DNA of 60,000 nt. Origin: Phoronis australis. Lineage: Eukaryota; Phoronida; Phoronidae. Numbering within the stretch: the first letter of the stretch is position 1. The DNA is taken from the NCBI GenBank assembly GCA_002633005.1, contig NMRA01000073.1, positions 126,001 to 186,000 of the forward strand. The letters are read 5' to 3'. Below: more notes on the stretch, generated by a model. That model was not told the origin of the DNA. It saw only the letters and a program-made list of their open reading frames with translations, and did not search any database. The stretch itself is not shown here.

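Larger units (their letters stand above)
30585..59898. other. Introns 32-64: content survey
   Basis: Apart from listed repeats and fragments, I see nothing beyond AT-rich intron in 30585-31382, 31934-32415, 32986-33480, 34430-34918, 35018-35931, 36093-36401, 37088-37625, 37771-38198, 38470-39491, 40447-40699, 42190-42558, 42697-43279, 45618-46147, 46272-46619, 47527-48330, 50042-51894, 53541-53798, 56164-57000, 57145-57746, 57903-58732, 58847-59202 and 59408-59733. The 1.85-kb intron 55 (50042-51894) is the longest empty one. Confidence 0.5.

Noticed and set aside
1-60000. CRISPR array, operon, riboswitch or other prokaryotic system
   Set aside because: The window is a single intron-rich animal gene; the tandem repeats have no spacers and no associated genes.

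Overview
This is a eukaryotic, intron-rich genomic window that holds most of one gene. The gene is on the + strand and encodes the cytoplasmic dynein 2 heavy chain (DYNC2H1, the retrograde intraflagellar-transport motor). From the start codon at 6038 to the window end I could place 65 coding exons. All 64 introns are GT-AG and every reading-frame phase closes, giving about 3,717 residues. By recall the human protein has about 4,300 residues, so the C-terminal ~590 residues (the rest of AAA6 and the C-terminal domain) lie beyond the window. The match to my memory of human DYNC2H1 is strong from the first residues to the last exon. No alignment was run.

Organism: an invertebrate animal seems most likely (cephalochordate, hemichordate, echinoderm or mollusc grade). 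The signs are many small exons with vertebrate-like phases, introns mostly of 0.3-2 kb, tRNA-derived SINEs, and signs of high heterozygosity (a haplotype-like duplication ending at an N). I cannot name the species.

Layout: 1-6027 has no gene I can support. It holds a 36-bp minisatellite and, at its end, a strong 3' splice acceptor 10 bases before the ATG. 6038-24889 encodes the tail and linker. 24753-34215 covers AAA1 and AAA2. 34919-42189 covers AAA3, AAA4 and the lead into the stalk. 42559-47220 is the stalk: coiled coil 1, microtubule-binding domain, coiled coil 2. 48331-57902 covers AAA5 and the segments that follow. 58733-60000 leads into AAA6.

The introns hold the novelty. (1) A modular dispersed repeat lies in introns 4, 37, 49 and 54, always in the same orientation. 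Its ~145-165-bp subunits each carry a site like GCGCCACCTAGTGGC, and four of these match the vertebrate CTCF core consensus perfectly. (2) Exon 59 is flanked upstream by eight or more tandem copies of its own 3' splice site and downstream by decayed copies of its own 5' splice site. (3) Exon 50 and its upstream intron are duplicated, and the first copy is cut off at an N. (4) Intron 56 carries a CpG-rich insertion with a 316-bp tandem duplication, four YY1-like sites and a 16-bp perfect hairpin. (5) Several coding-like intronic fragments remain unexplained.
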